A stretch of 42,935 nucleotides of DNA, taken from the NCBI GenBank assembly GCA_947479915.1, contig CANKAU010000018.1, forward strand, positions 1 through 42,935, written 5' to 3'. The stretch's first letter is position 1. Every line of letters starts with the position of its first letter. This DNA comes from Chloroflexota bacterium (GTDB lineage: Bacteria > Chloroflexota > Dehalococcoidia > UBA2979). Shown in pieces: positions 40,550-42,935 of the stretch. The translations under genes and the position numbers were made by a program. Below the pieces are notes generated by a model. The model worked only from the letters and a program-made list of their open reading frames with translations, ran no database searches and was not told where the DNA came from.

Positions 40550-41788
40550 ATGGCCAACCGTAGCATCGCCGCGATCGACGTCGGCACCACCAAGATCTGC
40601 ACGATCGTCGCGGAGGTGACGCCGCTCCACGAGCTGCGCATCCTCGGCGTCGGCATCGGGCCATCGGCGGGCATCACCCGCGGCGCCGTGGACAACATCC
40701 ACGCGGCCATCGAGGCGATCGCGTCCTCGGTGGAGCGGGCGGAGCGTGCTTCGTCATCCCGCATCCTGTCGGCGCACGTCGGCATCGCCGGCCCGCACGT
40801 CTCCTCGATGAACCAGCGCGGCATCATCGCGATTGCCGACCCGCGCTCGCCGATCACGGAGTCCGACATCCACCGTGCGCTGGAGAGCGCGCGCATCGTG
40901 AACGTCCCGAACAACCGCGAGGTCGTCCACGTCGTCCCGCGCTACTACCTCGTGGACGGGCAGGACCACGTCATCGACCCGACGGGGATGTATGGCTCCC
41001 GCCTGGACGTCGAGACGCACATCGTCACCTCGTCCGCGTCGTCACTGAGCAATCTCGTGCAGTGCGTGCAGGGTGCGGGCGTCCACGTGGAGTCGCTGAT
41101 CCTCGAGCCGCTCGCCTCCGGCGAGGCCGTGCTGTCCGAGGAGGAAGTGCAGCAGGGCGCGGCGATCATCGACATCGGCGGCGGCACCACGGACATCGCG
41201 GTGTACGTGAACGGCGCCGTGATCCACACGGCCGTGCTCCCCGTCGGCGGCATGCACATGACGCGCGACCTCGTCGTCGCACTGCGCGTGCCCCAGCCGT
41301 CCGCCGAGGCGGCCAAGCGCGCCCACGGCCACGTCATCCCCTCCATGGTCCCCGAGGACGAAGAGGTGGAGATCGAGGCTTTCGGCTCCGAGGGGACGAA
41401 GACCGTCTCCCGCCGCCTGATCGCGCAGGTGCTGCAGGCGCGCACCGAGGAGCTCTTCGAGCTGGTGCTCGCCGAGATCCGGCGCGGCGCGGATCCGGAC
41501 GTGCTGTCGGCCGGCGTGGTGCTCACCGGCGGTGCCTCCGCGATGCCCGGTATCGACATGCTCGCCGAGGACGTCCTCGGCCTCCCGGCCCGCGTGGGGC
41601 GACCGCGCCACCTCGCGGGGTTATCAGACATCCTGCACGACCCGGCGTACGCGACCTCTGTGGGTCTGCTGCGCTGGGCGCTGAAGGAGCAGGAAATCCA
41701 GTTCCGTTCCTCGCCGATGCCGGTTCCGGCCCTCGGCGGGTTGTTCAGGAAAGTAGCGCACCTGATGCGCGTCGTTCTTCCCCAGTAG
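40550..41788 (+). CDS. ftsA: Cell division protein FtsA
   Basis: Actin-like ATPase that tethers FtsZ filaments to the membrane. The 412-residue protein has phosphate-1 loop AAIDVGTTKICTIVAE (about residues 7-22), the FtsA-specific 1C domain (VHVVPRYYLVDGQDHVIDPTGMYGSRL, about 123-149), phosphate-2 IIDIGGGTTDIAVY and adenosine motif GVVLTGGASAMPGI. The C-terminal amphipathic helix GLFRKVAHLMRVVLP is the membrane anchor. GAGGGGGCC precedes the ATG. A 21-codon frame starting at the ftsQ stop runs over this start. ftsZ follows after 36 bases. Confidence 0.96.
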   Translation: MANRSIAAIDVGTTKICTIVAEVTPLHELRILGVGIGPSAGITRGAVDNIHAAIEAIASSVERAERASSSRILSAHVGIAGPHVSSMNQRGIIAIADPRSPITESDIHRALESARIVNVPNNREVVHVVPRYYLVDGQDHVIDPTGMYGSRLDVETHIVTSSASSLSNLVQCVQGAGVHVESLILEPLASGEAVLSEEEVQQGAAIIDIGGGTTDIAVYVNGAVIHTAVLPVGGMHMTRDLVVALRVPQPSAEAAKRAHGHVIPSMVPEDEEVEIEAFGSEGTKTVSRRLIAQVLQARTEELFELVLAEIRRGADPDVLSAGVVLTGGASAMPGIDMLAEDVLGLPARVGRPRHLAGLSDILHDPAYATSVGLLRWALKEQEIQFRSSPMPVPALGGLFRKVAHLMRVVLPQ

Positions 41789-41824
41789 TCGGACTGAATG
41801 AACGGCAGAGAGGCGGGTACACCA

Positions 41825-42935
41825 GTGGAGATTTCAGGACGCGCGGGCGGGCAGGACCCCATGGGGGCTGGCACGCTCTTCGACTACCTCTCCGCGGCGC
41901 GGCGCACCGCGGCGCTCGAGGCTCAGGAGGCCCCCGGGCCGACCGGCTGGTCGACGCCCGCGGCCCCGGCCTACGAGCCGCCCACGCGCACGCGGGCGCG
42001 CACCACGCCTGACGAGCCGCTCGATGAGCAGGCCGTCGACGACGCTCCGACGGAGGTCGAGGACGTCCTCGACGAAACGCCGGTGCTCGACCTGTCGGCG
42101 GAGCCAGCACCTGAGCACACCGTGTCGGAGTTCGAGGCGCTCGAAGCTGCGGCCGCCGCAGCGATCGAGGCAAACGCCCTCGCCATCCAGCCCGTTCCGG
42201 AAGCAACGGAAGTCGTGACGGCCCCCCCAGCCGCGGTCTCGGCCTCGACTCCCTCAGAGTCGGCGTTGCACGAATCCTCGGAGGCGCCGCCCCCACCGGC
42301 GGCCCGACGAGCGCCCGCCCCGCGCCCCAGCGCGAGCACGGCGAGCGAGGCGAGTGCAGCCCTCGGGCAGCGCACGCCGACCGCATCCATCGAGACCAGT
42401 AGCACGCCCGTCTCACCGCGCCGTCAGGCTTCGGTGGCCCGGGATGCTGGGAAAGGCAAGGCCGTGAAGACGGCGCACACGGGAGGCCAGACCATGAGCG
42501 ACTACGAGGGCTTGCCGCCGATCAAGGTGGTTGGCGTGGGCGGGGGTGGCTCCAACGCCGTCAACCGCATGATCAGCGCGCGACTGCCCGGTGTGCAGTA
42601 CGTCGCCATGAACACGGACATGCAGGCGCTGGAGCACTGCCACGCCGAGATCAAGGTGCGCATCGGCGACCGCCTGACGCGCGGCCTGGGCGCGGGCTCC
42701 GACCCGCTCCGCGGCCAGCGCTCCGCCGAGGAGTCCCGCGAGGCGATCGCGGAGGCCCTGGCCGGCGCGGAGATGGTGTTCGTCACCGCCACCCTGGGTG
42801 GTGGCACCGGCACCGGCGCGGCCCCGACCGTGGCGGAGGTCGCCCGCGAGCTGGGCGCCCTCACCATCGGCGTCGTCACGAAGCCGTTCACCTTCGAGGG
42901 TGCGAAGCGCCGCCAGCAGGCCGAGGAGGGCGTGC
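41825..42935 (+). CDS. ftsZ: Cell division GTPase FtsZ with a long N-terminal extension (cut by window edge)
   Basis: Tubulin-like GTPase forming the Z-ring. The FtsZ core begins at ATG 42494: [18 protein letters not shown] follows, and the tubulin signature [10 protein letters not shown] lies about 105 residues on; the core is cut by the window edge. The reading frame is open without a stop from 41798 and codes 223 residues between GTG 41825 and the core. These begin with a hydrophobic [17 protein letters not shown] segment. They continue as Ala/Pro/Glu/Ser-rich low complexity and end in a basic patch ([18 protein letters not shown]). Third positions are mostly G or C, consistent with translation. 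GAGAGG lies 11 bases before the GTG; GGGAGG lies seven bases before ATG 42494. Either or both starts may be used. Confidence 0.85.
   Translation, partial: MEISGRAGGQDPMGAGTLFDYLSAARRTAALEAQEAPGPTGWSTPAAPAYEPPTRTRARTTPDEPLDEQAVDDAPTEVEDVLDETPVLDLSAEPAPEHTVSEFEALEAAAAAAIEANALAIQPVPEATEVVTAPPAAVSASTPSESALHESSEAPPPPAARRAPAPRPSASTASEASAALGQRTPTASIETSSTPVSPRRQASVARDAGKGKAVKTAHTGGQTMSDYEGLPPIKVVGVGGGGSNAVNRMISARLPGVQYVAMNTDMQALEHCHAEIKVRIGDRLTRGLGAGSDPLRGQRSAEESREAIAEALAGAEMVFVTATLGGGTGTGAAPTVAEVARELGALTIGVVTKPFTFEGAKRRQQAEEGV
42481..42496 (+). promoter_or_regulatory. Internal ribosome-binding site and ATG at the canonical FtsZ start
   Basis: GGGAGG (42481-42486), seven bases, then ATG (42494-42496), inside the long ftsZ frame. 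Strength and spacing are better than at the upstream GTG. It would produce a standard-length FtsZ from the same mRNA as the extended form. Confidence 0.6.

Overview
The window is GC-rich bacterial chromosomal DNA, densely packed with core genes. There are no rRNA or tRNA genes, insertion sequences, phage genes or CRISPR arrays, and no stretch above 300 bases without a gene. Intact peptidoglycan and division genes, a Bacillus-type single-subunit succinate dehydrogenase cytochrome b, a SelB factor and apparent leaderless promoters point to a GC-rich, probably monoderm-like lineage. My best guess is a cell-wall-bearing Chloroflexota (Dehalococcoidia/Tepidiforma-like). This is an inference from gene style only, because no database search was possible.

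Layout. (1) 1-7733, all minus: sdhA (cut by the window edge) and sdhC; a Nudix hydrolase coupled to an ArgA-like acetyltransferase; nadK coupled to tlyA; then the proteostasis block clpX, clpP, tig. (2) 7933-14103, minus: two peptide-ABC permeases and a substrate-binding protein without local ATPases, then aspS and a small PNPOx-like flavoprotein. (3) 14181-17831, plus: hemW, a GyrI-like protein and selB. (4) 17845-26999, minus: read in the direction of transcription, mogA, trmD, an SRPBCC protein, rplS, priA, def, yajC, an extremely acidic small protein, secD and secF. YajC, SecD and SecF form the Sec accessory complex, and the acidic protein is translationally coupled to secD. (5) 27173 to the right edge, plus: a classical dcw cluster, mraZ-rsmH-ftsL-ftsI-murF-mraY-murD-ftsW-murG-murC-ddl-ftsQ-ftsA-ftsZ, mostly with 4-base overlaps. 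murE and murB are absent from it.

The most unusual features are these. FtsZ carries an in-frame, low-complexity N-terminal extension of about 223 residues, followed by a perfectly placed internal Shine-Dalgarno site and ATG at the canonical FtsZ start, which suggests two FtsZ forms. SecF has a periplasmic insertion that resembles a bacterial SH3 domain. An Asp/Glu/Trp-rich protein sits between YajC and SecD. Four genes (the acetyltransferase, hemW, selB and priA) have TANNNT exactly six bases before ATG and no Shine-Dalgarno sequence, a leaderless-promoter signature. A putative MraZ operator lies upstream of mraZ.

Most genes use clear Shine-Dalgarno sites. TTG starts are inferred for tig, yajC and ftsI. 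Promoter and terminator calls rest on sequence pattern alone.
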